DNA of 64,000 bases, from assembly GCA_954871525.1 (NCBI GenBank), contig OX940864.1, positions 22,562,001 through 22,626,000 on the forward strand. The letters are read 5' to 3'. A program made the position numbers and the translations under genes. The DNA is from Parietaria judaica (Eukaryota > Streptophyta > Magnoliopsida > Rosales > Urticaceae). This document shows positions 36,801-47,561 of this stretch, in pieces; position 1 is the first letter of the stretch, and each line of letters starts with the position of its first letter. The notes below the pieces were generated by a model that saw nothing but the letters and a program-made list of their open reading frames with translations, did no database searches and had not been told where the DNA came from.

Positions 36801-37877
36801 AAACAAGGTTTTAAGTCAATAATATCATTCTTACGTTATCCGTCACGCACGTTAGGTTGATAACTTAGTCAAATAAACAAAACAATAATACATTAATACA
36901 CACAAATAATAACCATTTTATTCCGTATATGCTCATATACACACTAATGGAGATGCCAAAAACAAACAAGCAAACAAAAAAGAAGACATGCAAATGTTTT
37001 AGAATATACTATAAGATCTCAAGTTCGAAAACGTTATATAATCTTCTAATATATATGTACTATATAACCTTCAACACCAAAGAAATTAATAAGTTATTGA
37101 CGCATGGGCGCTAATATTTGAAATTAAATCGGTTATGTTATGAAAGAAATTGTTTGTTTGGATTGGATGGACTAGATAAATTAAATCGGTTATGTTATGT
37201 TATATTAGGTTACTCTTTTCTAAGGGATCTAGGCATTACATATTCGTCATGTTTATTTTAGCATATGCTTGTATTGTAAATCTCGTGAGCTAGTGAAGGA
37301 ATAATAAATCACAATTAGTGCGTTGCCGGATATTAAAAACGGATATGTGTTCTTAATCTTGTACTAAGTGCCGACATATTTCAAATTTCTTTTTAGCGGT
37401 AATATATAGTTACGATTCAACTACAAATAGTTAATTATTAATACTTTTATTAAACTTTAGACGTACTGGAGTCTCTAATTTAACAGATGGTAACTCGAAA
37501 ATAATGAGATTGAAAATATATCGACACCGTTAGTACAAAACAAGTTATTTATGCCACAACTATCCCTTGTAAAAAACCCTTATCATTGATATTCTCCATC
37601 TCAACCAAATTTGAAAAGAGCAAATACTTTTCTTAAAATGAAACCTACGTGCTTACGTGGCTTGAAGGAGTGGTACACGTAGAACTTGAACAGTGATTCA
37701 TAATAATAAATTAATAATAATAATAATCAACAGTACAGTCAAAATGAAGCTCTTTCAAGCTGTATGTATGGAACAAGTAAGTATATACATAATCCAAGAA
37801 GAAAAGCCTTGAATCCTGTCTGTGAAGAAGAACACACTCAACTCAACAATGGTGTTGTATGAATTATGATCTAATCG
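33887..37877. other. intergenic DNA between PP2C/kinase and ATL genes
   Basis: The first 200-400 bp would be the 3' UTR of the upstream gene. The rest is AT-rich with no supportable gene, apart from a GC-rich hairpin at 34312-34341. Downstream of the first ATL gene, the segment 37650-37877 probably contains that gene's 3' UTR. Confidence 0.5.
34312..34341. other. GC-rich hairpin
   Basis: GCGCCGAA at 34312-34319 pairs with TTCGGCGC at 34334-34341; a G-T wobble and GGC/GCC extend the stem to 12 bp around a six-base loop. It stands out in AT-rich DNA about 425 bp beyond the upstream gene's stop. It could be a transposon end (Helitron-like hairpin) or a structured transcript end; unresolved. Confidence 0.6.
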
Positions 37878-39131
37878 CTACACGTGCGAGAAGTGATCAG
37901 GCCTTCGCTCTCTGTTGGCAAACCATTGCACTGTCCTTCTTGCGATCGCCAACCATGCCCTCCTCACTCTCTCCTCTCTCAGTCCCTCTTCGGAAACCGG
38001 CAAAGATACGGGCTCGGCGTTCCGGAACCTCGAGAAGCCGATGATCTCCGACACCGATCTCTGCTCGCTAGAAACCGAATTATTTGAACCCAAGGTGGAG
38101 CGGTTAGGAGCACCGATCGGCCTGACCTTGCTCTCGAACGCCTTCTTGATCTCAATCTCCTCCTTGATCCTTGAGATCTCCTCGCTCTCGGCTGCTGTCT
38201 TGCTTAGCTGTGGCGGGGCTGTCTCGGTTTTTGGAGAGAATCGAGCGCTTGCTGCATCGATGAGCATCTCTGAGCTCAGTGTGATGAGGTCGGAAGAGCT
38301 CACGCTGCTCCACCGGCTTCGGAGAGCGAAATCCGGGGTGATGATCCTGTGGTTATACTTGTGTAAATTGATGGATTGTTTTGCCGCCTGATTTCTTCCC
38401 TCCACTCTCTCACTCGGGTTAATCGGAATCAGCGTGGTGCCTTCCTCGCCTCCGACGACCGGAATACTAACCGCTTCACCCTTCCGGAAGCTGCAGAATC
38501 TGGATGAGCCTCTTCGGCCACTCTCTTCTCTCTGGACAAAAAGTTCCATCCCGTCCCGGTTCGAGTCCTGTCCTGGCTCAGGCGGCCAATTTAGGAACCG
38601 CAAGCTGTTCGATAAGGCTATGAGTGTGAGGTCATCAGGGCTGACCCGGCTCCGGCAGAGAGGGCAGCTCGAGTGCTTCTCGAGCCAGTGATCGATGCAG
38701 TCAATGTGAAAGGCATGCCTGCACTTCGGGAGCAGCCGGAGGACCTCGACGTCTTCGAATTTCGACAAGCAGACCACGCACTCGAGCCCGGCTCTCGAGC
38801 CTTGCAGGGACGAGAAGCGGAAGAACGGCAGTGACTCGATCACCGTCTTGTCAATTCCGGAAAACCGGGTACTGGAGCCGATTGCTGCGCTCCGATTCTG
38901 CTCAACCGTCCAATCCAGCAGGGCTGGCCGGGCCGGCCTATGGCAGAATTTCGCGTAAACTAGGAGGAGGAAAGTCAACGCAAACATGATACTGAGAATG
39001 CCTATTACCACAGCGAGGCTTGGCTTCACGCTCGAGTATTCCGGGGAGGGATAATCGGGCCCCGACGTGTCGGCACCGACACCGATCACGAACAAAGCGA
39101 CGTGTAAGACGACGGAGGCGAAGAGGGTCAT
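37878..39131 (-). CDS. ATL-family RING-H2 E3 ubiquitin ligase (ATL12/42/43 group), copy 1
   Basis: Intronless, 417 aa from the ATG at 39129-39131; an in-frame TTG further upstream was not used. A hydrophobic signal/anchor lies at about 1-20, a transmembrane segment at about 38-60, and the GLD-type motif SGIDKTVIESLPFF at 91-104. The RING-H2 has ligands C118, C121, C137, H139, H142, C145, C156, C159 and the E2-contact Trp in DHWLEKHSSCPLC. The long variable tail ends in a conserved RRAWLAIARRTVQWFANRE. ATL proteins are membrane E3 ligases that take E2-ubiquitin, often in stress or sugar responses; the substrate here is unknown. It has a paralogue at 49417-50553 in the same orientation. A hairpin MITE lies about 700 bp upstream. 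The ATL12/42 assignment rests on tail similarity and synteny. Confidence 0.93.
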   Translation of the reverse strand: MTLFASVVLHVALFVIGVGADTSGPDYPSPEYSSVKPSLAVVIGILSIMFALTFLLLVYAKFCHRPARPALLDWTVEQNRSAAIGSSTRFSGIDKTVIESLPFFRFSSLQGSRAGLECVVCLSKFEDVEVLRLLPKCRHAFHIDCIDHWLEKHSSCPLCRSRVSPDDLTLIALSNSLRFLNWPPEPGQDSNRDGMELFVQREESGRRGSSRFCSFRKGEAVSIPVVGGEEGTTLIPINPSERVEGRNQAAKQSINLHKYNHRIITPDFALRSRWSSVSSSDLITLSSEMLIDAASARFSPKTETAPPQLSKTAAESEEISRIKEEIEIKKAFESKVRPIGAPNRSTLGSNNSVSSEQRSVSEIIGFSRFRNAEPVSLPVSEEGLREERVRRAWLAIARRTVQWFANRERRPDHFSHV

Positions 39132-39828
39132 TGCAAAAGGGTTTGAGAGCTTGAAGAGAGTTGACAATCACAAAAGAGCTTTAGGGGTTGATTGAGATTT
39201 ATCCCATGAGAGTTTTCTTATAATTTGATTATTAATATTATTTCTAAGAAGTAGTCTTGATCTGGGTTTGCTAGTATTATTTCTCAAATAATTAAATACT
39301 GCAAAGACTTTGTTGGTTGTTTTCATTTTGTAAATTAAAAAACCAAATTTTAAATGAGTAGTGATGATAATGTGTGAGCAACATTTGCTCTAGGAAGGCA
39401 TTTATTGGACCAAATTGCTTCACTTGATTTGAATATTAAGGATTGACATCATTGGAAATTTGTTGTTTACTACTATTATTTAATTTAATGTGACATTTTT
39501 TGTTTTTATTGCCCATTTATATACTATGTGCGAAGAGTTAAGCATTTGACACTTTCAAGCTTCATCTTCGCAATTAATGGTTTTATTAATTATATTTTCT
39601 TCTGCTGAACTAATATAGTAAGAGGTGACTTATAAGGGGTCTTTAATTAATGGCTATTAAAGTCAATTCTATTAATAAGTAATTCGCAACCCCTGAATTA
39701 TGTAGTGAGTGATCCCTTTAGGTCGTCAACAAATACTTTAAAAGAAAGAAAAAAAAAGTTCACCAAACTTGTTTTTGGATTGGAGTCAGCTAAGAAAGAT
39801 CGAGTTTATATATAGTTATATGGGTTAA
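39132..39828. other. upstream region of ATL copy 1
   Basis: AT-rich; presumed promoter and 5' leader of the minus-strand ATL gene. No clear TATA box assigned. Confidence 0.4.
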
Positions 39829-40273
39829 TGACGGCGAAAATACTCAAAGTTTGATCAAAGAACCCCTCGTGTACCTAAAGTTTAAAAATGGTGGCAGAAG
39901 TACCCAAAGTCACATTTGGGGTGTTGACCACTCCATTATCGTAACGCAGTTAACTTACCTGTTAACTCTGGCCACGTGGACAAACGTGGGTTGCTGACAT
40001 AGCAATTTTTTGCCACGCGGACGAGCCCAATTAGGGATTTAATTCGTTATTTTGTCGTAAACAAGGCTGATGTGAGCTCGTCAACGTGGCAAAAACTTGC
40101 TATGTCAGCAACCCACGTTTGTCCACGTGGCCATAGTTAACGGCTATGTTAACTGCATTACGAGATGAGAGTGATCAACGCCCCAAATATGACTTTAGGT
40201 ACTTTTGCCACCACTTTTAGACTTTGGGTACACGAGGGATTCTTTGACCAAACTTGAGATGTTTTTACCGTCA
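39829..40273. mobile_element. 445-bp hairpin MITE
   Basis: Two arms of about 198 bp (39829-40026 and 40076-40273) are near-perfect inverted repeats around a loop of about 49 bases. The tips read TGACGGCGAAAATACTC and, inverted, TGACGGTAAAAACATCTC. The arms include AAAGAACCCCTCGTGTACC and GGCCACGTGGACAAACGTGG. The tips match those of the larger foldback element at 42101-48240. RNA from either strand would fold into one long duplex. Confidence 0.92.
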
Positions 40274-41238
40274 TAAATAAGTGTATAAATTTATAGTTTA
40301 AAAAAATATTCAATCTTAAAACAAAGATCGAGTTTAAAAAATATTAGCGGCAATAATATTCAATCTTTTCAAATTTAGTAGGACATATTCAAAATCTTTT
40401 TCTATAGATTAAAGGGATATTAGCGGCACCAATGCTCAATCTTTTTAATTTTACAAAGGCATATTCTTTAAAAACAATGAAGGATAAAATACTCAATCTT
40501 TGCCAATTAGTGAGGTCATATTCCTAAACTTTATTTTTAAAGATTAAAAATCCAATCTTTTCAAATTAAGAGGGGTATATTCCCAAATGTTTTTTTTTAA
40601 GGTTAATTATTACAACCAGGATATCTCTGATTCAACTTAAAAATTAGAAAAATATATGTTAAATTTAAAAATTATTGGATGTTTCCCCCCTCTCTAAAGT
40701 ATATGTCTATTATATTTTACTTTCAACCCCTTTCAATTTTTATTAGATGGATGATGAATATAATTAGAGTCAAGTTTCACTAAATATTCGGTGTATTTAT
40801 ATTTTTTATAAAGAAAAAAGTGGACCAAAATTGAGAATGACCTATGAACTCGATGTTTACTTCTTGAATTTTGTGCGAAAACTTGACAAATTAATAATGT
40901 TCAGGCCATGCAATTTTTTTTATTTAAATCTAGATATTTTATAATGTATAAATTAATAATTTATTTGTTATACATATCGACAATATAAATGTGGAAAATG
41001 CATAGATTATATGTATATATGTAGTAATTTTGAATTTAAATTAATTTATAACAATAAATATTTTTATTATATTATTTTGAGCATTACGCGTTAAATGGAA
41101 TCATGCGTATATCTAATCATCTAGTTATGTTTAAACTTTAAATAAGTGTCCAAGTGGTTAATTAAACTGCCGTGCTCGTATGAAATGGAATCTATATCTA
41201 TCTAAAGTAGTTGAAACTTAAGATAGCTATTAAAAATA
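40274..41238. repeat. AT-rich DNA with degenerate tandem units
   Basis: Between about 40310 and 40590 there are four or so diverged units of about 75-90 bp, each with a CAATCTTTTCAAATT-like block and a GGCATATTC-like block. The remainder is AT-rich without genes. Confidence 0.5.
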
Positions 41239-42100
41239 GGGAAATTTGCTTTTTTATACCCTCAACTTTGAGTTTTAGCAAAAATATACCCTCAAGTTTC
41301 AAAAACAACTAAAGTGTACCCTCAAAGTCTATTTTAGTTTCTTTTTTATACCCTCTACTAATATTAATTTTAAAAAACCCATAAGTACCCCTTATTCACA
41401 AGTTTCAAAATTTGCTTTTATATACCCTCTAGTTTATTTTTTATTTTTACAAAATATACACTCTATTACAAAAAGGCTAAAATAATCTTCATCAGAAGAT
41501 GAATCATTATTTTCTTAGTATTGGCCATCAAACCTATTCATCCTTGTCATTATTGCTCGAAAAAAAATAAAAAAAAATATCGTTAGTATTAAAATTAGCT
41601 AGTTTTAATAAACACAAAATTTATCAAGAATATTGACTACGAACCAGGTTTAGTAAAAACTTCGTCTCGACGACAGCAGCGAGAAGTCAACATTTGCGGA
41701 GAGGTCGGAAAAACGACAGGGAAATACGGCAGACTGGAGCGACGGAACTTGCGGCGAAAAGAGAAGCACTACGATGGATAAGGCACTCATCGTGGCGGCG
41801 TAAGGAGGCGACACGACGGACACGGAGGCGATGCGGCAGAGACAGAGGCGATGCGGCAGAGACATAGGCGATGCGACGGAGATAGATGCGACGCGGCGAA
41901 AACGATAGCGACGCAGCGGAAACGGAAGCGATGCGGCGGCGACGTGACAGAGACAGCGGCGACTTGCGAGCTCAAACAAAAACCAACGAGTTCAAATGAC
42001 AGAGATAAATATTTTAGGATTTTAATTATTTTTAATCGATGAAAAAGAAAATAAAAGGTAAAATTGTCAATTCATACATTGAGGGTATACTTTAGTTGTT
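41239..42100. mobile_element. MULE-like element with GC-rich tandem core
   Basis: The left arm contains ATACCCTCAAGTTTCAAAAA and AACAACTAAAGTGTACCCTC. The right end, read inverted, has AACAACTAAAGTATACCCTC, so the arms are inverted repeats, but the outermost about 60 bp are missing on the right, where the foldback element begins at about 42101. The core (about 41800-41960) is GC-rich with six or so diverged units of 18-21 bp (GGCGATGCGGCAGAGACA-like). The frames in it encode only low-complexity Arg/Ser/Val-rich strings, so it is not called as a gene. Confidence 0.6.
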
Positions 42101-42399
42101 ATACTCAAACTTTAGTCAAAGAACCCTTCGTGTACCCAAAGTCGAAATCTGGTGGCAAAAGTACCCAAAGTACGTTTTGGGGCGTTGACCAATTTTTTTC
42201 GTCCATCCACTAACGATGCCGTCCACGTGGCCGTTAGCCTCTTTCCACGTGGCACGCCACGTGGTTGTTGACCGCCATGTCATCAAAACTTTGGGAATTT
42301 ATGCCGTGATAAACCAAAGTTTGGGTAACCATTTTTAAAAAAAAAAAATTGGTTGCTGACATCATCTAAATAAAGGTTAAAACATTATGGCTTTGGTAG

Positions 42400-42475
42400 G
42401 ACTCGAACCCACCACCTCCCCCCACATATAAGAGCAGCATAACCACTAAAACACATTCACCTCACGTAATATCTT
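42400..42475 (-). other. tRNA-like segment in left foldback arm
   Basis: Read on the minus strand it contains TTTAGTGGTTATG (A-box-like) and, about 35 bases on, GGGTTCGAGTCC (a good pol III B box), ending CTACCAAAGC. The mirrored copy at about 43195-43255 on the plus strand has TTTAGTGGTTATG and GGGTTTGAGTCC. It does not fold into a complete tRNA by eye, so it is not called as a tRNA gene. Confidence 0.55.
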
Positions 42476-42539
42476 GACAAAAACAAGAATATAAATAAAA
42501 ACTTATTAACACGTGACATAGTAATAGAAACATATGATT

Positions 42540-43110
42540 TTTCGCACCGGGTTCGGGTTGACTTATTAGGAACGGGGTTGGGTTGACATTTTCGGACCAA
42601 GATCGAGTTGAGTTTTTTGGAACGGGGTCGGGTTGACTTTTTCAGACCCAGGGGTTGACTTTTTCAGACTTTAGTCGGGTTGAATTTTTTGTACCAGATT
42701 TAGGATGACTTTTTTCGTAGAGGTTCGGGTTGACTTTTAGGAACCGGGTCAAGATGACTTTATTGATATGGGGTCAAATCGATTTTTTTTTTATCAGGAT
42801 CGAGTTGAATTTTTGGGATCGGGTTTCTATTACTATGTCACTTAATAATAAAAAGTCCAACTGGCCCCGTTAAAAAAAAATATCAACTCGACCCCGTTTC
42901 AATAAGTTAACTCGACCCGGTTCTGAAAAAGTTAACCCGAACCCGTACCGACAAAGTCAACATGAATTCGGTACGAAAAAATCAGCTTGACCACTGTCCA
43001 AAAAATTCAACCCGACCCCGTTCTAAAAAAAGTCAACTCAACCCCGGTTCAAAAAAGTCAACTCACCCTCGTTCCAAATAAGTCAACCCGAACGCGGTGC
43101 GAAAAAATAC
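42540..43110. repeat. opposed arrays of a ~25-bp unit
   Basis: The left arm (42540-42830) has about 11 diverged units like GGAACGGGGTCGGGTTGAC plus TTTTT. The right arm (42860-43110) has about 9-10 units in inverse orientation, GTCAACCCGACCCCGTTC-like. The unit phase is maintained between arms, so each left unit could pair with a right unit in a transcript. Confidence 0.88.
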
Positions 43111-43795
43111 ATATGTTTCTATTACTATGTCACTTATCAATAAGTTTTTTTTATATATTCTTATTTTTGTCAAGATATAAGGCGAAGTGAATGTGGTTTA
43201 GTGGTTATGTTGTCCTTTAATGAGGGGGAAGGTGATGGGTTTGAGTCCTACCAAAGCTATAATATTTTAACCTTTATTTAGATGACGTCAGCAACCGAAA
43301 AAGTATTTTAAAAAATGGTTTATCACGGCATAAATACCCAAATTTTGGTTTATCACGGCATAAATACCCAAATTTTAGATGACGTGGCGGTCAACGACCA
43401 CGTGGCGTGCCGCGAAGAAAGAGGCTAACGGCCACGTGTAGTCCCAAAAATGTGGATCCGGTTTAAAACCCGGATCGACTTTTTTTTTTTTATAAAAAAA
43501 CCGGACCCGGAACTATCCGAGTCCGGATAAAGTTGGAACCGGATATATCCGGTTTCGGTATATTTAAAAAATTAATAAAAAAAAAATTGAGTGGGATCTG
43601 AGCCGTTGGATCAAATCCATCAATGGCTCAGATCATAGAGCCGTTGGGCTTTTCACTTTCTGCGGCAAAAGTACCTGCCATGCGTCAGGTTTTGGAGCTG
43701 TTGGGGAGGCAACGGCTATATTGCCTCGGGGTCCCCAAAAATGACCGTTGGGGCTTTATTACACCCTCTTTCTCGAATTCCTTCACATTTTTCCC

Positions 43796-43803
43796 TATAA
43801 ATA
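43796..43803 (+). promoter_or_regulatory. TATA box of the hAT transposase gene
   Basis: TATAAATA in CCCTATAAATACC, about 360 bp before the putative ATG at 44161. A CT/CA-rich stretch and then ATT repeats (43990-44100) follow in the presumed leader. Confidence 0.55.
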
Positions 43804-44160
43804 CCTCATCTCACTCTCATTTTTTTCACACAACATCTTCTCTTCATCTCAAACTCTCCCAATCTCTCTCAAGCTCTCAAATTTCCGATTTTAGTCTATA
43901 GTTTAGCTACTTTATATTTATTTAAATACTATCTATTTTTAGTTTAATACATTGTTTAGGTATTTTAGTTGTTATTAGTTTAGTTTATTTAGTTGTTATT
44001 ATTATTATTAGTTGTTATTATTATTAGTAATAGTATTAGGTATTTATTTTAGTTGTTATTATTATTAGTATTAGGTATTTCTTTTAGTTGTTATTATTAG
44101 TGTTATATAGTTTTAATCTAGCTTAATTTATCGCTAATATTAGATTAATTTATCGTTAAT

Positions 44161-47100
44161 ATGTCGAGTGGCAACAACCGTTCTCGAGGACGTCCCGATG
44201 TCCGAGGTCGATTAATAGCGGGGCCGGGACGGCTTTTAGTCAACATAATTATAATGTCGGTGTTATGAATCAACACAATGTTCCACTTCCCGGTTCTTCT
44301 AGCCAACCGTTACCGGCACATCCTCAATATGTTGCCGGTGGCGTCGGGCCGAACCAACAATTGTTATTTTCTCAAGGTCACGGCGGTGGTTTTACTAACT
44401 TACTCAATTATCAAGGTACAAATATTCCGGAATGGCAAAGCCTTAGCAACGAGCAACAATATCAAGCACAATACCAACATCAAGAGAATCAAGCCCACGA
44501 AAGCGAGGTAAAAATCGAGTTTAATTTGTGATATTAATTTGTTAGATAATAAATTAAAATATTAATTTTTGTGATAAATATTAATTTGTAAGTGTTGTTG
44601 TCACGTCTCTTGAAAGTCTTAGTATGCTTTGTGGTTGCGGTTCCGACTGATTTTCCACATCAGAAACGAATTTCTTGAGATTTTTTGTTGGTTAATAATC
44701 ATTTAATCATATTAGTTTAATTTGTTTAATTAGTTAATAATCATTTAATCATACTAGTTTAATAATCATATTAGTTTAATTAGTTAGTTAATTAATTAAT
44801 CACATGTCTCTTGAAAGTCTTAGTATGCTCTGTGGTTGCGGTTCTGACTGATCTTCCACATCAGAAACGAATTTCTTGAGATTTAAATAATCAATTAATC
44901 ATATTAGCTTAATTAAACTTTAAATAGTTACTTAAATAAGTTAAAAAAATTAAAAAAGGTAATTTGTATGTGTGGTGATAATTATGAAGTTCTTATTGGA
45001 TTGATGTCTTAGAAAGATTGGTTTTTAAATAAGGTTTGCTTTGCAATCTCCTCCAAGCTAGCCTGGGAACCTCGGGGAGTTCTGTCTAGAAAAGCTTGGG
45101 CCTAAAGTGAGATCATAGCATCCTTTCCAGTCGATCTGGCCTTGGAACCTCGGGGAGTTCCGTCTAAAAGAGCTTGATAATTATTTTCACACATAAAAAA
45201 TACCATTTTTAATTTTGTTAACTTTTTTAATTAACTATATGAAATTTAATTAAATTAATATGATTAATATTTATATTTAATCCATGTTAAATTAATATTG
45301 TTAAATTAATATTAATATTTCATTATTTTTTCTAGGGAAATAGGTCGAGGAACCAATCCAACGACGTCGACGATGATGATGAGGACGACGATGCGGATGA
45401 CCCGAATCAAGGCGATGACGCCGACGTCGCCGAGGAGGAGGAGGTTCCTGGAGGCAGAGGTCTGCCCCCGCATCCGCCGCCGAGGAAGCGAAAGAAATTA
45501 ACGGGTTTGGTGTGGCAGAACGACTTCCGGCCCGAGTATAGATACAACTACTCCACCGGTTTGGAAGATAGGTACGGAATTTGCGTCCACTGCGGCAAAG
45601 AATTCACGGCCCATCCGAAGAGCAACGGCAACTCCCGCCTACAAAAGCACGCCGAGCGGTGCAAAAGGTTACAGCGGGAGAAAGAGGTAAGTCGTCTATC
45701 TGATGAAATATATAGGGAAGTTGTGGCTGAGTGGGTTATACGTGATGGTATGCCTATATCGGCGCCCGAGGGCGAAGGTTTTAATAAAATGATGATGAAG
45801 TTGGCGCCGATAAACTATAGGGAAATCACGTATTATATAACCCACGAAACGATTCTAAAATTTTATGAAAAGCAAAGGGCCGATTTACATGAAATGTTCC
45901 AAAGATCTTCTTACAAATTTTCTTTAACGTCGGATTGTTGGAAAGGCCATGCTAATGATGATTATATTACCGTCGTAGCTCATTTTATTAATGATCAATG
46001 GAATATGGAAAAGCGCATTATAGGTTTTAAGCCGATGAGGGTTAGGCACACATCAGTAAACCTAGCCGAGGCTATCATAGAGGTTTTGTCGGATTGGAAC
46101 CTCAAGGATAGAGTTGTTTCTATTACGTTGGATAACGCTAGTGCGTATGCCGGTGCCGTGGAAATAATGAAGGAAAGTTTGATCAATTTTAGGGATAGTC
46201 ATTTTCATCAAAGGTGTGCATGTCATATTATTAACTTGATTGTTCAATCTGGTATGAGTGTTATTTCTGGAAGTATCGCGAAAATAAGGGACGTTATTAT
46301 ATATATCCGAGCATCTACGCAGCGTACCGTTTCTTGGGAAGATTGTTGCAGGACTAACAATTACAGGATTAGAACGTTTCAACCGGACATGCCGATCCGC
46401 TGGAACTCGACTTACATGATGTTGGATGCTGTCCTACCGTACAAGGAGCTTCTTACGAACTGGATCAACAGCCCGGAGCACGACTACCGCGAAGACATCA
46501 CTGCAGAAGATTGGATAACCGCTATCCAATTCCAGGCTTTTCTTCACCTTTTTAATCAAATTACTATTGATTTATCTCACGTTTACTCACCCACGTCTCA
46601 AAGAGCTTTGCCCGGTGTTTTTGATATTTTGTGTCATTTTGAAACTGCAAAAAATAATCCTTTATTTGCCAATGTACTAACACCTATGATTTCAAAATTC
46701 CAGACTTATTGGAGTTCTGAAAGGCTTCCGTTTTTATATTGCGCCGCAGTTATCGTAGATCCAACGCTTAAACTTTCTCAATTGCAGGATGTCTTACAAG
46801 CGATGCAAGATATGACGGGGGAGCCCTACATGACGGACAATTACTTCGACGCGGATCAAAAGATGAAGGAACTTTACCAAGAGTACGAGCGAAGATTTAC
46901 CGAGGCTGAAGATCAGATGGATGAAACGAATCCGCAACAACAACAAACTCAGGTAATTTTTTATTATAAGTTTTAATTTCTTAATTTACTCATTTAAATT
47001 CTTAATTTACTCTAAATTTTAATTTATTAACATTCTAAATGTTTTTTTTTCTTTTCAATATAGGGCGGATGCGGGGCCGGTTCACCATACATGTACAATC

Positions 47101-47561
47101 ACCGGTTATTCTACAACCTTACGTCCCTCGGGCAAGGCGGCGGGACCTCGTGTTCTTCACCGGGTTCACAAGGAAGCGGAAGTTCGGGATCTCGTGTTCC
47201 TGGTCGACGTCGTCGTCGTAGAGCCATCGACGAGTACGCCCGGTTCTGCAACCTTCCTCCAACACCGTGTCCGGATGAAGGCCTTGACATCCTTAAATGG
47301 TGGCACATGAACCAATCTGAGTATCCGGTTTTATCCATGTTAGCTCGGGACATTCTCACAATCCCGGTCTCAACGGTATCATCGGAGGCGGCGTTCTCAT
47401 TGGCCGGAAGGTTGTTAGAGCCTCGTTGCAAGTCAACGGCGTCAAAAATGGTCGAGATCCTTATGCTTTCGAGAGATTGGATTATGGCCAACCAGCGACA
47501 ACAAGAAAACGATATGGTAGACAAAGAAATGGCGAATTACTTTGCGAATATTCAAGTGTAA
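44161..47561 (+). CDS. hAT transposase (BED zinc finger, RICESLEEPER-like)
   Basis: Three exons: 44161-44507, 45336-46952, 47064-47561, with GT-AG introns. Exon 1 is Gly/Gln/Asn-rich. Its first frame and the frame that joins exon 2 differ by one base near 44208-44212, so an N-terminal frameshift is likely; a later ATG at 44265 stays in the joining frame. Exon 2 encodes an acidic run, a basic PPPRKRKK (nuclear signal), a BED-type finger (CVHCG...LQKHAERC), then the catalytic core with Asp in SLTSDCWKG and in VSITLDNASA, a CHIINL motif and MPIRWNSTYMML. Exon 3 holds the hAT dimerisation domain (WWHMNQSEYPVLSMLARDIL, STVSSEAAFSLAGRLLEPR with the catalytic Glu). About 820 aa in total. No other break seen, so it may still be functional from the later Met. 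Confidence 0.9.
44600..45176 (+). repeat. two pairs of duplicated sequences inside the transposase intron 1
   Basis: Pair A: about 85 bp at 44601-44685 and 44800-44885, differing at only a few positions (TCTCTTGAAAGTCTTAGTAT; CCACATCAGAAACGAATTTC). Pair B: about 48 bp at 45053-45100 and 45128-45176, sharing GGAACCTCGGGGAGTT and an AGCTTG end. In B the core GGAAC...GTTCC and, in the first copy, CCAAGCT...AGCTTGG can form hairpins. This is better conserved than the AT-rich DNA between the copies. Role unknown. Confidence 0.85.

Noticed and set aside
41650..41979. 109-codon minus-strand frame
   Set aside because: Encodes repeated Arg/Ser/Val/Leu strings from an 18-21 bp tandem array inside a MULE-like element; not a recognisable protein.
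43195..43260. possible functional tRNA gene
   Set aside because: B box and A box look-alikes are present, but I could not draw a matching acceptor stem and anticodon arm; treated as a tRNA-like part of a transposon.
43623..43901. 92-codon frame upstream of the hAT transposase
   Set aside because: It spans the TATA box and the CT-rich leader of the transposase gene and encodes low-complexity sequence.
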